DNA of 64,000 bases from Cyathus striatus (GCA_025738555.1 JAOVFP010000007.1:2542001-2606000), one strand, 5' to 3'; shown: positions 46,001 to 58,260, counted from the stretch's first letter. The notes: generated from the letters alone by a model not told the origin. Translations and numbers: made by a program.

Positions 46001-47411
46001 CGAACTTGAAACCAGCGACGCTAATGCAGTGTATAGGCTCTCTCGTGCCTCCTCTCTTCTCCTCAGTGGAACGTATCCATTTAAGGGCTTTAGGACTGTT
46101 GAAAAAAATGTCATAGCACAAATATCGATGGGAGCTATCGGTAAAAAACCAGTAAGTAAAATTCAGTTGCTTATCTAATTTAGTTCTCTCATTTCAATGC
46201 TTGCTCACTGAGCGTATCGTTCAGGTTTTCTTGTACTTCTGTAAAGTATCGTACTTGTATCGTATTTTATAGAAATAAAGACATTACCATCAATTTTGTG
46301 GCTCCAGAGTAGCAACGTGATGCGTACCAAATGCGCGCCAGAATGAATGGAGAAGATTCTATGGCAATTGTAGTAAGAAGGCTCGAATGAAACATCTCTT
46401 GGGGAAAATCTTGAATTTCGCTGTACATACCTGCAGAACGTAGACAACGTCTCACCCCTACGGTAGGACATTTACGATCGACCTGTGGCCCGTTAGAGAA
46501 GGATAGCTAGGCAAGCAGGACGTCTGAATAGAGAGAGATTACCAGTTCGATATTTGAGCAAGTACACCCACGAAGAACCCTCGGACGTCTTGCAGAAAAG
46601 GAAGACCTATGTACCTACATGCCGATAACTTTCTACATAGGTCCACTCCCCAGATTACAACCTCCAGCCCTAACAACCACGGATGTCCCTTCTTCGTTCC
46701 ACCCCCATCTCCATCTTCGATATCCCTGTCTTCCTATTATCACAACCTCTTTCTTGTCGCTGGCTCGTATGCATAGGGAGGCCCTACGGTACGTGATTTT
46801 TCAAGAATACAATGGACGGTCGTTATCTAGGGAATACCGGTATCCCATACTTGACCGAAGGAAGCCACCACAGCATGGTTAAAGTTGACCCACCTATTGA
46901 CGCCGTATTGACGGATGTGGGTCTCTATCACCGCCTCGTTGCGAGAACAAGGGAGCATTTGGTTATATGTAAAGAATCACCCTAGAATCACTAGGCACAT
47001 TCATATTTTGTGCCAAAGAGTGGTATTGATTCTAACCAAATCAGCAAGACCTCGGGATGATCCACGTTGAAGTACATCTTGAAAACTGCTCTAGGTAGTC
47101 AAACACAACTTCGTAATACGGAGAAATTTTTGTCTGGATAAAGATATAACCCCACCTTATCCGACAAGATATGTCCGGAATATTGATCAAAGAAAAGTGC
47201 CTTTCACTGCTTAATCAATTCCACCATATGACCATCAAATGAGAAGCTAAATATAAACCGCCTGCCATTCATCCGTATGCTATGCTTTTGTATTGACATA
47301 TACACACACAGCATGTATATCGATAGCATCACGGTTTACATATATACGTGCCGCTAAACGGTAAGACTCCCTCCCCTTCGTATCATACGTAATACGCTCA
47401 ACCGCATAGCA
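46001..47411. other. Intergenic, upstream of 47,412 gene
   Basis: No gene recognised. A TATA-like aaatataaac at about 47,249 lies roughly 160 bp before the ATG at 47,412 and may serve that gene. Confidence 0.4.
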
Positions 47412-48909
47412 ATGTCTCAATCATTTAAGAAAGACACAAATCAAGACACCGCAAAGTCTTACTCACTCGATGTCGAAGTTCCTCCATCCGATGTAGGAGT
47501 AGAATATCATTCTCTTCTACCTAACAATGAAGCATCAAGTATCACTTTGTTCAATGCACCAAAGGTAACATCAATTAGTTATTTGATTAACTGATATATA
47601 TCTTACATAACACTGGAAAAGAATACTGTTAGAAACAGTGCAGGATCTGGAGCATTTACATCGAGTGTCATGAATATTGGGATAAGTGATAATGCAAAAT
47701 TTCATACCATTTCTCCCGAGTCAACCAAAAGGATTTTTCAGAATTGGCCTAAAAAAGTAGGAGGTATGTTAGCAGACAAGTTGAGTCCGAACTTTTGTAC
47801 TCCTTCTTCCTATGTAAACCAAAATAGTCCTGCTTCAGCAGAAAACAGAGACGATAATTCCTTTCCGGATTCAACAGAAACCAGAAAAAGGCATTACACT
47901 CCTCCCTTTTCAGTAAACCGGCATGGTCCTTCCGCTTCAGCAGAACCTAGAGATGATCATTCCTCTCCATCCAATTCCATAACCCCACCCGTGGCAACAC
48001 GCAAGGGTAACCGTGCTCACCAGTATACTGTAAATTATAGCGAAGTACAGGAAGTCGACAGCGATGGCAGACTTCGAGAGGTCATCATAATCGAGGATAC
48101 TCCTCCACCTTCACCAACAACCGACAACGGAGCCTATTCAGCATCTTATGATACGTCAAATTATGTTCCTGAGAAGCAAAATGCGGACAGTTCAGATGTC
48201 AATTATGCGAATGTCCAAATGCATGGAACATCATTTAAAGACGCTCATCACTTTAACATGTATAATCCATCGTTCTCAGATCAAACTAATGTTTACGGTA
48301 AGTTTCCTACATAAAATAGTGGATGATGAATCTTAATATTTGTTCACAGTATCTGGCAGAAGCGGATTCATACCAGGCGTTGCAACTGGTATGGTGGCAG
48401 TAACCGTGCTCAATTCTCAGATGGCGGTCTCTCCGCCATCATCACTGCCGCCAGTGCACACTGCATTACCATCTCCACCTCAGTGTGTTAGTGTGAAAAC
48501 CTATTCAGATGGGAGTAGTGGCTTTTCGAATGAAATAATGATGCTAAAGAACATACCCATTCAATCGGAACAGGAGAGCGAAATGACAATTTATTTACCA
48601 CATAGTGCAAACCAAAGCTATTCCCCACTACACATGAATTTTCACCCGTGTAAAATTGGACATGTCGATAATAGCGACTCGAAAGCAAAGACGTCGGATA
48701 CAGCGGCTGGTGGTACAGACTACACGATTGACGTAGACATGATACAGAATACGTACGGAACCGGGATACAGTCCTGGCAATTTGCCCTATACACTCGGAG
48801 GTTGAAGAACTTCACATCCGCAAAGTCCTTAGTGCTGTGGGGTGTCGTTCTTTCTGCGACGATTCTTCAGATCACATTCCATGGTTTCGAAAGCTTTAAT
48901 AAATTATAG
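47412..48909 (+). CDS. Probable tail-anchored membrane protein with NLR-type short motif
   Basis: Three exons (47412-47564, 47622-48297, 48350-48909; introns 57 and 52 nt) give about 462 residues. Most of the protein is Ser/Asn/Pro-rich and likely disordered. Two short stretches, GAFTSSVMNIGISDNAKFHT and FKDAHHFNMYNPSFSDQTNV, resemble the motif at the N-terminus of the NLRs; the second ends at an intron. The C-terminus has one hydrophobic segment (SLVLWGVVLSATILQITF) followed by about ten residues, as in tail-anchored proteins. The last exon is homologous to the last exon of the NST1 fusion at 53,622. No enzymatic domain seen; function unknown. Splice sites agree with codon phase (0 and 1). 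Confidence 0.65.
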
Positions 48910-49117
48910 TACTCACTTACTTTATCATGTTTCCTCACACTTTTTCTCTTTCTCTTTCTCCTCCTTCTACTTTGCCGCCATTTGCGTTATTCTTTCGTAG
49001 CTGAGCTGTTCAATTGAATTTATACCATATATATATACCCTCTAAACACATACATGATATGAAGCCATGCATCTTTTGATACCAGTGTGAAAGAAGGCTT
49101 ACGCTAATCTTCTGTTG
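48910..49117. other. Short intergenic spacer
   Basis: Between the stop of the tail-anchored protein gene and the end of a converging DUF6699-like pseudogene. CT-rich stretch at 48,945-48,972. Confidence 0.4.
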
Positions 49118-50276
49118 TCACTCCAGAGTCCAAACGACGACGAAGTGAAGCAACCACCACACCACACAGCTTTGAACCTCTTCACTCCATTCCACAAACA
49201 AACCCCACAGCTTACCCCGTAGAGTTTTCACTTCCCACCCCCAACTCTCACAAACATTCCTCGCGCAAGAAACCGGACCCCAAAACACCCCGTCTAAATA
49301 ACCCCTTATCATCCGCACAACTACCAGTCACTGCTCTACCCAGAGGCTCACCTTCCCTACCGTCAACACATAATCGGCACCCTGCCTAATCCGTTCTTGG
49401 AGCTCTTCGTACGAACAGTAGACATGGAAAGAAATCGGATACGATTATGCCGTTGGGTGTGTGAGGGTGATTGATTAGACAACCTGAAACTGGAGAACGA
49501 GCCGGTGTAATGTGATTTGAGGGATAGAAGGGGGAGGGGTCGTATGCGGTGCAGTGGTGGCCTCCTGCGTCCAAGTACGAGGATATAGTAATTCGGACCC
49601 TCGAGAGACTAGGCACATCGAGCGTGAGCGTGACCCTTGGGTTGGAAGTGAAAACAGCCATGTAAAGAGGGAGCAACGTAATCTTCCTTCTAATTCCTTG
49701 GTTGTTTCGCTAACGTCTCGGTAAACGCTTCGTACCCCCATCCGACACCGACCCCGTGGCGAACAGATCGACATATACAGCTGCCCGGAGGAGGGGAAAG
49801 TACAGCACGGGAGGATACATTCTTTCCCCTCTTCCTCCTCAATGTTGCACCCAAGGCGGCTCCACGCTCCTCCTCCAAGATTTATACCATTCACCGTGTC
49901 CTAACCTTGAACTTGCGCTCGCAGGCCCCACAAATGGACTCTGCTGTGCACTGAGTGCGAGAGGGAAAGGGATTGACGGACGAACGGAAGAATGTCGTTG
50001 TCGTAGGACTTTTCGGTATCTGAAGTACCGCTAGCCACGATTTAGGTGGGCGCCATGACCTAGCTGGGGCGTTCCATAGTAAAGAGTGACAAGGGAGTGT
50101 CAGACGTATTGGCTTGGAGGACTGCCCCCTGCAGAGGTTGAAATGCCTAATGTGGAGTTGAGCCGATTGAGGGACTGCGCTTGAGGGGGCTTATCATAGT
50201 CTACGGAGAGTGTGAGTGACGACTGCGATTGAGATTGAGGGAGGAATAGAATGGGAGAAGGTGTGGGAGGGGGTGA
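49118..50276 (-). pseudogene. DUF6699-like pseudogene
   Basis: Minus-strand frames recover the ISSYLDAGGHH domain start (49,386-49,676), a differently framed PSIPQITLHRLVLQ piece (49,475-49,894) and a C-terminal FWGPVSCARNVCES segment equivalent to VDFLGEEYIFAG. The upstream part to 50,276 is the CpG-rich paralogue of 20,175-20,600. Frame changes exclude a full product. Confidence 0.72.
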
Positions 50277-51042
50277 AGAGGTATTAAGTCCGCTGGGCGT
50301 ACCTAAACAAAGACAAAATGCGAGTCGTCGAGACGTCCATCCGACTGGGGTGTTCTAAGGTGAGAAGGAAGGGAGTCAGAACGATAAGATGAGAGGTTTG
50401 TGACGTAACAAGAGAGATAGAACTTCAACAGGAAGTTCTAGAGAGGATGAGCGATGGTGTGAGCGTAAAGTTGTGAAAGTGAACAGTGAAACGTTAGAGA
50501 CGGTTTTGTAGACTTAGATTTCGAGTACGAGACGGTGTAAAAGTTGATTCCCCAAGCTGTAGAAAATACTGTGGTTTATATACAGAGAGTAAACAACTAA
50601 TCCTAAAATGAATAAGTCACTCCGGGACTCTGGTGAGCGACGATCTCGGATTAAAAATGAATAATAAATTCAGGTAACATAGCTGAAACACAAGAAATGA
50701 ATGAAATGTAGTCCAGGCAGTCCGTTATAAGGAATAGTGTTGAGTCTGTGTAAAGTTTCCGATGTCAAAGTTCAGGGTTTGTACTGCGAGTGGCGGCGGG
50801 GACGTCTTGGTGAGTCGAAACGATCCCTAGAACTGGGTATTATGTCGGAGCGGTGCACGAAGTTGTACATTTTGAGGAAAGTCCGGGACAGGGCGAGCGG
50901 AAAGAGGAGGATAAGTTGAGACAGGCGGAACGCGTATGGACGCGTCATTCCCGCGTGATGCGTGATTACGTAATCGCAATTGGAACGTCTTCAGATGTCC
51001 AAGATATCGCGTTTCGCATCGCAGGCACTTTGCCTGCTCTAC
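50277..51042. mobile_element. 766 bp insertion, hAT-like
   Basis: Interrupts the 50 kb paralogue exactly where the 20 kb copy is continuous. It is flanked by gggggtga (50,269-50,276) and aggggtga (51,043-51,050), a 7 of 8 match. The ends agagg...aagt and their complements form only a weak, gapped TIR. An 8 bp duplication suggests a hAT-type non-autonomous element. No transposase. Confidence 0.6.
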
Positions 51043-52600
51043 AGGGGTGAGGGAGATGGAGATGGAAAGAACGTATAGCGCGTGAGCTTGAGGAAAAGAA
51101 GGGAAGTACGCATGTTTGCCGGGAAATGCGGCAAATAGATCTTCTGTTCTTCTGTTGTACGATAACATCAGCGTAGGCGGTAGAGTGGGGGAAAAGCACG
51201 TACCACTCATCCAAACAGACCCCCGTTCTAAACAGCTACAGTATCTGTGAGTGAACCATGCGTGGTGCCAATAAAGGGGTAGTATCGCTGGACATGTAGA
51301 CGTATGCACTACCGCTGGCCACTAGCTAGGTGGGTAGTAGGAAGAGGTGAGAACATGCGTTGTCAAGGAGGGGGAGTTCCATCGGGTTGTGGGTGGCCAG
51401 GGCAACCGTGGGGTGGATGGACTTGGGGGTGCGGCGTTGTTTCATGCTTGAGGTGAAGGGACCGAGTATGGGGTTAGGCAAGCTTGATTGGGTGGCATTT
51501 CGTTTGGGGCTGCCCATGGTCTGTCGATGTGGACGTAAGCGTGTGGGAGAGGGAGGAGAGCGAATGGGAGAAGACCTTGGAGAGGTGGGGAAGGATTGTA
51601 TGTAGACGTACGAGAGGGAAAGGAGAGAGGGAGGAAGGGGGAAGGAGGATGTACGGAGCCTGTGTTTGAAAGGGTGGAGGGATGTAGTCATTTTGCTATC
51701 ATGCGCTAGGAATTCGTCCTCTGTTGTACGATCAGATCAGTATGTCGCAAAATGAGAAGTAAATACGTATTCCCAGCCCAATCTTATCCTAACCTACCCA
51801 ATACTGCCCTCCCTTCGACTAGGTATCAGAGGAGTATCTTTTGTTGTGGGGTTCGGGGGGCATATCGGCGTGTGGAGTGTTGCTGTCCACGAGCTAGAAT
51901 GATAGGACGAGGGGGAAGGAGACTTCCCATGACTAGAAGAAAGTACGTTCCACAGTGAAGTGGGTGCTTGCCAGCTGGGAGAGTGCTGGGTGTATGAACT
52001 TGGTGGTGCGCATTGGGATATTGTGCCTGCGAGAACTGACAATGGCCTGTGAAGCGTGCGAGTGTGACTGAGATCGAGGGAGGGAAAGAGTGGGAAAAGA
52101 CCTGGGAGAAGGTGGTGGAGAAGGAGGGGGAAGGAGGGGGACAAAGAGACGTATGAGTTTGAGGCGGAGGTGGGATGTATTCGTTTTACCGTCATGCGTC
52201 TGCTGTATGATCATATTCACATCAGTCACAGAGTATGCATGCAATCCGCAGCGCGAGAACTCGAAGAAAACACGTACTGCTCATTAATATCCTATCTAAC
52301 CCAATCCTGTCCTTCCTTCGATAATGTACCAGAGAAGCGTCTTCTTGTAGAGAGCAGTGTCTAATCACAACATTGAAGTGGGAAGCCCTAGCCACCCAAG
52401 AAGGTCGAGCACCACACACAGCATTTCCATTGGGCCTTGTCGAGTAGAGATGTAGTAATAGTTCGATGTCCGACGTCCAAAAGGAAAAAGCGACTTGGAG
52501 AGGCAATTAATCGCGGTGGAGGTCAGAGCAGAGGAATCGAGAGGATGAACAGACTGCGCGGAAGCGAGACGCCAGCACGGCCATTGCCGACCACGCGACT
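51043..52600 (-). pseudogene. Tandem 5' fragments of DUF6699-like family, CpG-rich
   Basis: Continuation of the 49-50 kb copy. Minus-strand frames include MTVKRIHPTSASN at 52,195, equivalent to MTAKRFHPSSLSS at the start of the 38,408 gene, and a second N-terminal copy at 51,326-51,691 with LPNPILGPFTSS. Only N-terminal parts are present, repeated in tandem with their upstream spacers. This is the undecayed counterpart of 20,600-21,990. Confidence 0.7.
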
Positions 52601-53330
52601 CTGGCCCTACTCCCACGCTTTCGGCAACATTGAACCACACGAGGTTCACTCAAGTTAAGGATATCGGGTTACCCAGGTGAAATCATTGATTTTGAACCTT
52701 TAAGCTTTAAAGCTGCTTTACCAGACGAACACATCGCAAGTCCTTATTTCCAATGCGTCAATGTAGGCTGCGGCTCAGTAGCATCTGATTACGAATAGTT
52801 AACGATAGTTCGTTTATTTACTGAAAATTTTGAGTTTCCTCATTACTATGACGAACACACCACAAGTACTTACCCCTAGTAATATTCAACGACAACAGCA
52901 CTGCGGCCTCTCTCCTAGCCGTGTGAGCAACCGACTGCAATCGTGAATTTTTATACTTCGCTTGCTCTCTCTTTAACTACCTTCCATGCACATGGTTATG
53001 TAAAACTACCCTTTCAATCGAGCGACGGGTTTACGGAAACCCTTGAAGGAGACGCTACTGTCATTACAATGAGATTTATTATTATGTTATATTTTCGTCG
53101 AGCCTTGCTTACTAGGTAAAGATACAAGTTTGCGTTATGGAAGTATCACTTGGCTGGACTAAGTGGTGGTCGAGAATGTGTGACGCAGAGAATCCACACA
53201 GTACGTTTTACTATAGTGCGCGTAGATAGCTGGTGCTTTCACAATAAAAACGTATAGAAACATACAGATATCGTGTCTAGTCGATTCATCTGAAACTATG
53301 ATGGCAAAGTGGACGCTCAGAATCTTGGAC
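52601..53330. other. Intergenic, no gene recognised
   Basis: No supported frame. Leads into an orphan NLR upstream module. Confidence 0.4.
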
Positions 53331-53565
53331 AGCATTAAGTATTGTACCGTCGATTCTCGACGTGTGAACCAAACACAATTGCGAAGAACGATGTGATGAT
53401 CATATTCATAAGTCGCGTTCCCGACTGCCCCGTGCCTCTCATGGGTATAGATGTTCACTGGTGTCTTCCACGAAAAGAAAAACGAATAATAGTGCTCTTT
53501 TTATACTGAATTGAGCGCTGTAGGTGAAAGTTGTATTGGGTGTTACAGAGATGAGTGAAGATACT
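53331..53565 (+). pseudogene. Orphan NLR upstream module joined to a 24 nt NLR remnant
   Basis: 53,331-53,535 matches the upstream module of the NLR genes. At 53,542-53,565 follows gttacagagatgagtgaaga plus tact, encoding VTEMSEDT of the NB-ARC region and identical to the same bases in pseudogene 3. The intervening promoter end, exons 1-2 and the P-loop are gone. This is the remains of an NLR reduced by deletion. Confidence 0.65.
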
Positions 53566-53621
53566 GAAATGATCACAATAACTATTGTCCGCTTGCCTAT
53601 GAATACTAGGAAGTGTAAAAG

Positions 53622-56029
53622 TTATGTTTCCCGAGACCAAGTGAGACTGAGACCTTGATGCACAAGGGCAATGAAAAAAATCCCCAACAACGCCAAAGAT
53701 TTAGGTGATGCCACATTGTCGATATTCTTGAAGTACATTGCCAACAACCATGACTGCATTTCACTTCTGGCTGAAATATCTGTTGCTGTCGCGCATCCAG
53801 GACCCCCCCAACGCTCAACTTTATGACGCGTTTCGGAACGGTATGTTGCATAAGCCTGGCGTTTTGTGCCTGGTTCGATGGTTTCGGTTTGAGTTGCACA
53901 GTCGAGCCAGAACGGTTGGAGTACTGAGTGCCCCGCGTATGCGAGCATTCCCCCGGCCATTAGTGGGTACCCACTACCTACATTTACTTCGGTCACTGTA
54001 CTTAAGTAATGAGTAATATTCATTACACAGATACACATCGCGTACCCTGTACAATTATTGAACGATCTGTGAATGTCGAATCGTGAATGCTAAATTGACG
54101 AGCATTTGTAAATAATCCAGTTGATCCATCAAATGTTCCAGAAATATTTTCTTGTATATCTGACCACCTATAATTCGATGAAATAAAATCGTCTCCGGGT
54201 GCATGTGAAAAAGAATGTTCATTATCCATATCCTGTGAAAAAGGGTGTCTGTCCTCTGTATACTGTGAAGAAGAATATACATCGCGTTTCTTGCCCTCCT
54301 TCTCCTTTGCGCCCTTTTCATCATCCTCCAACTCGCGAAGAAGCTGCATCTGTCTCTCCTGTGTTACTTTCTCCCGATACGCCTGCAGCACGCGCTGCTC
54401 GAGCATTCTCGCTGCAAAGATGAAAAACATGCGTTTTCCCTCTTCCATTTTTTGTTCTTCTGCCATTATCTGCAAGAAAATTAGTTAACTTGGGGGAAAG
54501 GGATAAAGGGAAGAGAGACCTCGTCCCCATCATCCTCGTCACTCCCCTCTTCATCTTCGCTTTTGCCCTCGCCCTCTTCCTTTTCCTCTGAACCCTCCTC
54601 CTCTTCGTCCGCTTCTCTCTTCTCGCTGTCGTCTTTCCCGACGCCGCCGGCGGTTTCTTCTTCGCGCAGCATCCTCCGCTCTGCAAGCTGCTCCATCATT
54701 TCGTAGAACTTCTGGCTGTCGTTTTTGAGGAGGTCGTCGGCAACTGTCAGGATATTCTCTGGTCATATTATGGAATTAAATGGGTGTAAAAACAGGAGGG
54801 GATGAAGTACCTGAAGTCAACCCATTACCTATACTAAACAGCCCCCTTTGGCTTGCGGAGGGTTCCCTCTCCTCTTCTCCCTACCGGCCCCCCTCCCTCT
54901 CTCCTCTTCCTCTTCTACATGTTCGCCTTCGGCTTCTTTTGGAGCGACCTCTTCCTCGCTGCCCTCCTCCTCACTGGCATCATCGTCATCGTACGCATCG
55001 CCCACCTCGTCGTCCTCGTATTCCCCCTCCATTTCTTCCTCCTCGCGACATTTTATGACGTTGACATGGGATTTGCATTTAGGGAGCGGGATGAGGGAGG
55101 GGACGATGACTGCGCCGTTTTTGTCGAGCTCGACGCTTCCGAGGAAGGGGCCTGGACCTGGAGGAGGGGGGAGTGCACCGCCGGAGGAGAGATAGTGCTG
55201 TTGGCAGGTGGTGTATTGCTGGAGCTGGTCGTAGTAGGCTTCGTAGAGGACTTCGAGCTCTTCTTCTAGTGCACTCCTGAGTATGAGATCGGGTTATCGG
55301 TTGTGATGGATGGTTTTGAAGTGGGGGTGAGGTGAAAAAATAGGAGGGGTTCGTTAGTTTTTTTGCGGTACTTTTTCTTTTTTTTTAAAAAAAAAGAGAG
55401 AGAGAGATGAAGCTTGAAGAGGGAGGATAGGAAAGAATGATAGAATGAAAGAAAGGAATGAAGGAATAGAAAACTAACCGTTTCCTGCCACATACTGCAC
55501 AACCGCAAGTATGTTTCTGCTGCTCCTTCAACTTCTTGAGGACAGTATCATTCTCGATCTTGACCAAATTCTTCCTCTCCTCCTCACCGAGACTCAACCA
55601 AAAAGCCTTGATGTGTTCCCTCTCCTCGGTTGAACTGGTGCTCCAGATCTTATTGGCATTTTGCTTTCCCTTGGCATTTATCGCAGATGCAGTGCCCCCG
55701 GTGCCTGCAGCGGGGCCAGGGGCAGCAGCATAGGTGGGCCAGCAGCCCCTGGGAGATGAGCGGCGCTGCTGCTGCTGCTTGCCATAAGAAAGCGGAGCAT
55801 TGGAGGCAGCCCTTGCGCTCCTCTGGTGTGTTGGCTGCTGCTGGGGCGGGTATGCTATTGGCTTGGGTGTGGCTGTTTGTCTGGACACTGGCATGAGTGG
55901 TTGAAGAGTAGTTTGTGAATGCAATGGTGGGAGTGTTGGCGGTGGTGGTGTGAGTGGTATTGGTAGTGTGAGTGTGGTGGGTGCGGAGGTTAGCGTTGAC
56001 GGTGAGGACGAGGGTGGGCTTGATGTAGT
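53622..56029 (-). CDS. NST1: NST1-like stress-response protein fused to tail-anchored segment
   Basis: Minus-strand exons: about 56,029-55,479, then 55,276 to about 54,8xx, one around 54,760-54,520, 54,469-54,046 and 53,995-53,622. Fungal NST1 hallmarks are clear: [20 protein letters not shown] with [12 protein letters not shown], then [19 protein letters not shown], an acidic Glu/Asp stretch, [20 protein letters not shown], and [20 protein letters not shown]. After [10 protein letters not shown] the usual long basic coiled-coil C-terminus is absent. Instead come [19 protein letters not shown], an intron, and a C-terminal exon with the hydrophobic segment [19 protein letters not shown], homologous to the gene at 47,412. 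The 5' end is uncertain (a SINE-like repeat abuts it) and one exon junction near 54,840 is unresolved. Confidence 0.75.
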
Positions 56030-56038
56030 GTTGTCGCC

Positions 56039-56346
56039 AGTGCTGTCATCCTCTGCTGGGCACCGTTTTCAAGTTCGGAACCCACAGCCTCAGTGGGAAC
56101 GCTGAGAAGACGCTGAGGCGCTCATGCACAGGGACAGGGCGATGTGCTTCGATGGCAACTCATTAAGTGTCATTCTTGTACAGCTTGTATTGGTCTTTTT
56201 TCTTTGCTATATTATCCCTAGTTTGTGGGCCGCTTTTTTCTCTTCTCTCAACTTAATCTCTTTACGACTAAAACACTGCCACGACGCTACGCTATGCAAG
56301 ATAATTATCTGATAAGTTATCAAAGGATAGGATAGGATAGGATAGG
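56039..56346 (+). mobile_element. SINE-like repeat, copy 2
   Basis: Same repeat as 38,014-38,316, ending in ggataggataggataggata. It lies immediately upstream of (antisense to) the NST1-like gene and may have removed or replaced its original 5' end. A B-box-like gttcggaaccc is near 56,073. Confidence 0.6.
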
Positions 56347-57013
56347 TCATCTGCAGCTAGGCAAACGTGGACACTGGATACGTCTTCCTGTACCAAAGGA
56401 TCTTCGAGGGCTCCTTGAGGCTTTTCCTGGCTCCAAAACTGAGCTGGTAATGTCTCAATTCATGAGTTCAGCGTATATCACATCGATAGTGCGGTGCAGG
56501 TAACGTACCAGGTTGCCCATAAAGCTCCCAAGCCTCCATTACTTAAAGGTGAGGTATCATAGTTTCTCTGTTGCTATTATAGTTTACTTTGAAGTACTAG
56601 GAATACCAGGACTGCGTTCATCCAATAGAGTACTCAAAAAAATTTCAAAGACTGAAGGACTGGGGACAATAAGAGCGGTGAGAGCTGGGTAAGAGAGTTG
56701 GAAGCATGTGGTTGCCGAAGGCGCCGGTGGCCTAGCACCAGCGGGTCCGGACCGAGGTGAAAATCACATGTTCGGTAATTCCTGTCGCTCATCCTTGCTC
56801 TTGCCTCAGTCGGTTCATCATCATGTTAGTGCGGTTCTCTTCCTCTCCAAAGTCTCGTTCTCCCTCTGTCCACATACTACTCTTTTATTCGACGAAGAAT
56901 CGCAAGCATTTGAAGTGCCTGTACATGATGCGAACATATAGATCGTTCTCAAATGGCTGGATTGTTGGGATAGGCGCTCAAGGATCGGTTTGGGCTAAGG
57001 TGGATTCGTTTAG
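56347..57013 (+). other. Unrecognised coding-like fragment and spacer
   Basis: From 56,347 a plus frame reads HLQLGKRGHWIRLPVPKDLR and continues LLEAFPGSKTEL to a possible 5' splice site at 56,450. After gtgcag a frame VTYQVAHKAPKPPLLK follows. This may be a gene fragment, but I do not recognise it. The remainder matches the DUF6699-like promoter side. Confidence 0.25.
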
Positions 57014-58260
57014 ATGAACAGTGCGTGCTTTTATCACTCTACAAACTACACTGATGCCAATCTAATCGTACAACAGACGATCTCAGGTATTCTCTCGGTG
57101 ACAGCCCAACGATTACATGTTACACCCCACCCCGCCCTCAAGCACCTTATGTCTGCTCCCTCCCTTCTCCCGACTTCCATCTTTCTCTCACTCTCCAACG
57201 TCTTCTCCCACTCCCTTCCTCTTATCTCCCTGTTTCGACATACATCACGCTCACATGTTTACCTACAGACCATGATAAGCTCCCTTAGGCACACTCAATC
57301 AAGCTGGCTCATCCCCGCATTCGGCCCTTTTACCTCAGCAGGAGGCAACGACGCACCTCCAAGCCATACACCCCACACTCTCACTGGTTTCCTGCTCCCC
57401 CATTGAAGCCCCTCTTCTCCGTGCTGAACTCCCTCTTCGCTCTGGGACCAACCAAACTCTTGGCCAGTGGCACTTCACATATCCATCATTGTGGGATCTA
57501 CCCTCCCTCGTCTCCGCTCCCCCTTAATCCCAGTTTAACTCGGCGCCGGTTGGCTTGTCCCTCTACCACAGAAGAGTCTGTTTGCGAGGCCTGCGAGTGT
57601 GGGTGTGAGGTCGGGACACGGTGCCCGTGAGGCCTGAGCGAAGAGCCATCTTGGGTGCAACATGCTTCAGGAGGGGAAGGAAGAGGAGGAGGGGGGGTAC
57701 GCACCAGCCCATATTCGATCAGTGCGCCGAGGCCTCCCAGTCGAAATCGGACAAGATGTACCGACGCGTTCGGTGACGACGATCTCGCGAAGCGTACGAG
57801 GAACTGAAGAAAGGATTACATCGCTCGCTCTCTCCATGGCCGTTTTCGCTTCCTCTTCAGAGCTCACTCGTACTCAAGCGCTCGCCTTCCGTATCCCTAG
57901 CGCATTTCGAAAAACATATAAACGTACGATATCCTTATACCCTGGCACAGAAGGACACACCACAGCACATCCTATGACCTCCATCTCCCCTCTCCCCTTC
58001 TATCCCCCAAATCACACTCTACCAACTCGCACTCCTGTCCCTCTCTCCAATTGGTCACCGTCACGCACCCTTTACCCCCCCGGTCTATCCCTATACGTGC
58101 TTCCACGCCCAGTGGAATCACCATATCGAATCCCTTCTAGGTCCGTACGAGAAACTCTAGGAACCAATTGGCAAGATGGATAATACGCGGACGTGTTAGG
58201 GTGGAGGAATGGAAGAGTTTATCGAGAGTTGCAATAAGGTGTGCGGGGGCTAGAGCCTGG
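57014..58260 (+). pseudogene. DUF6699-like pseudogene, tail-to-tail partner A
   Basis: Starts MNSACFYHSTNYTDANLIVQ, has the WLIPAFGPFTSAGG N-terminal motif, then changes frame into a Gly-rich stretch and again into a region read as RTISLYPGTEGHTTAHP, a frameshifted DUF6699 start. It runs head-on into the minus-strand copy at 58,260-59,313. Confidence 0.7.

Noticed and set aside
54199..55269. Plus-strand frames over the NST1 acidic region
   Set aside because: They are Ser/Pro-rich or otherwise low-complexity antisense readings of the Glu/Asp-rich and conserved NST1 exons.
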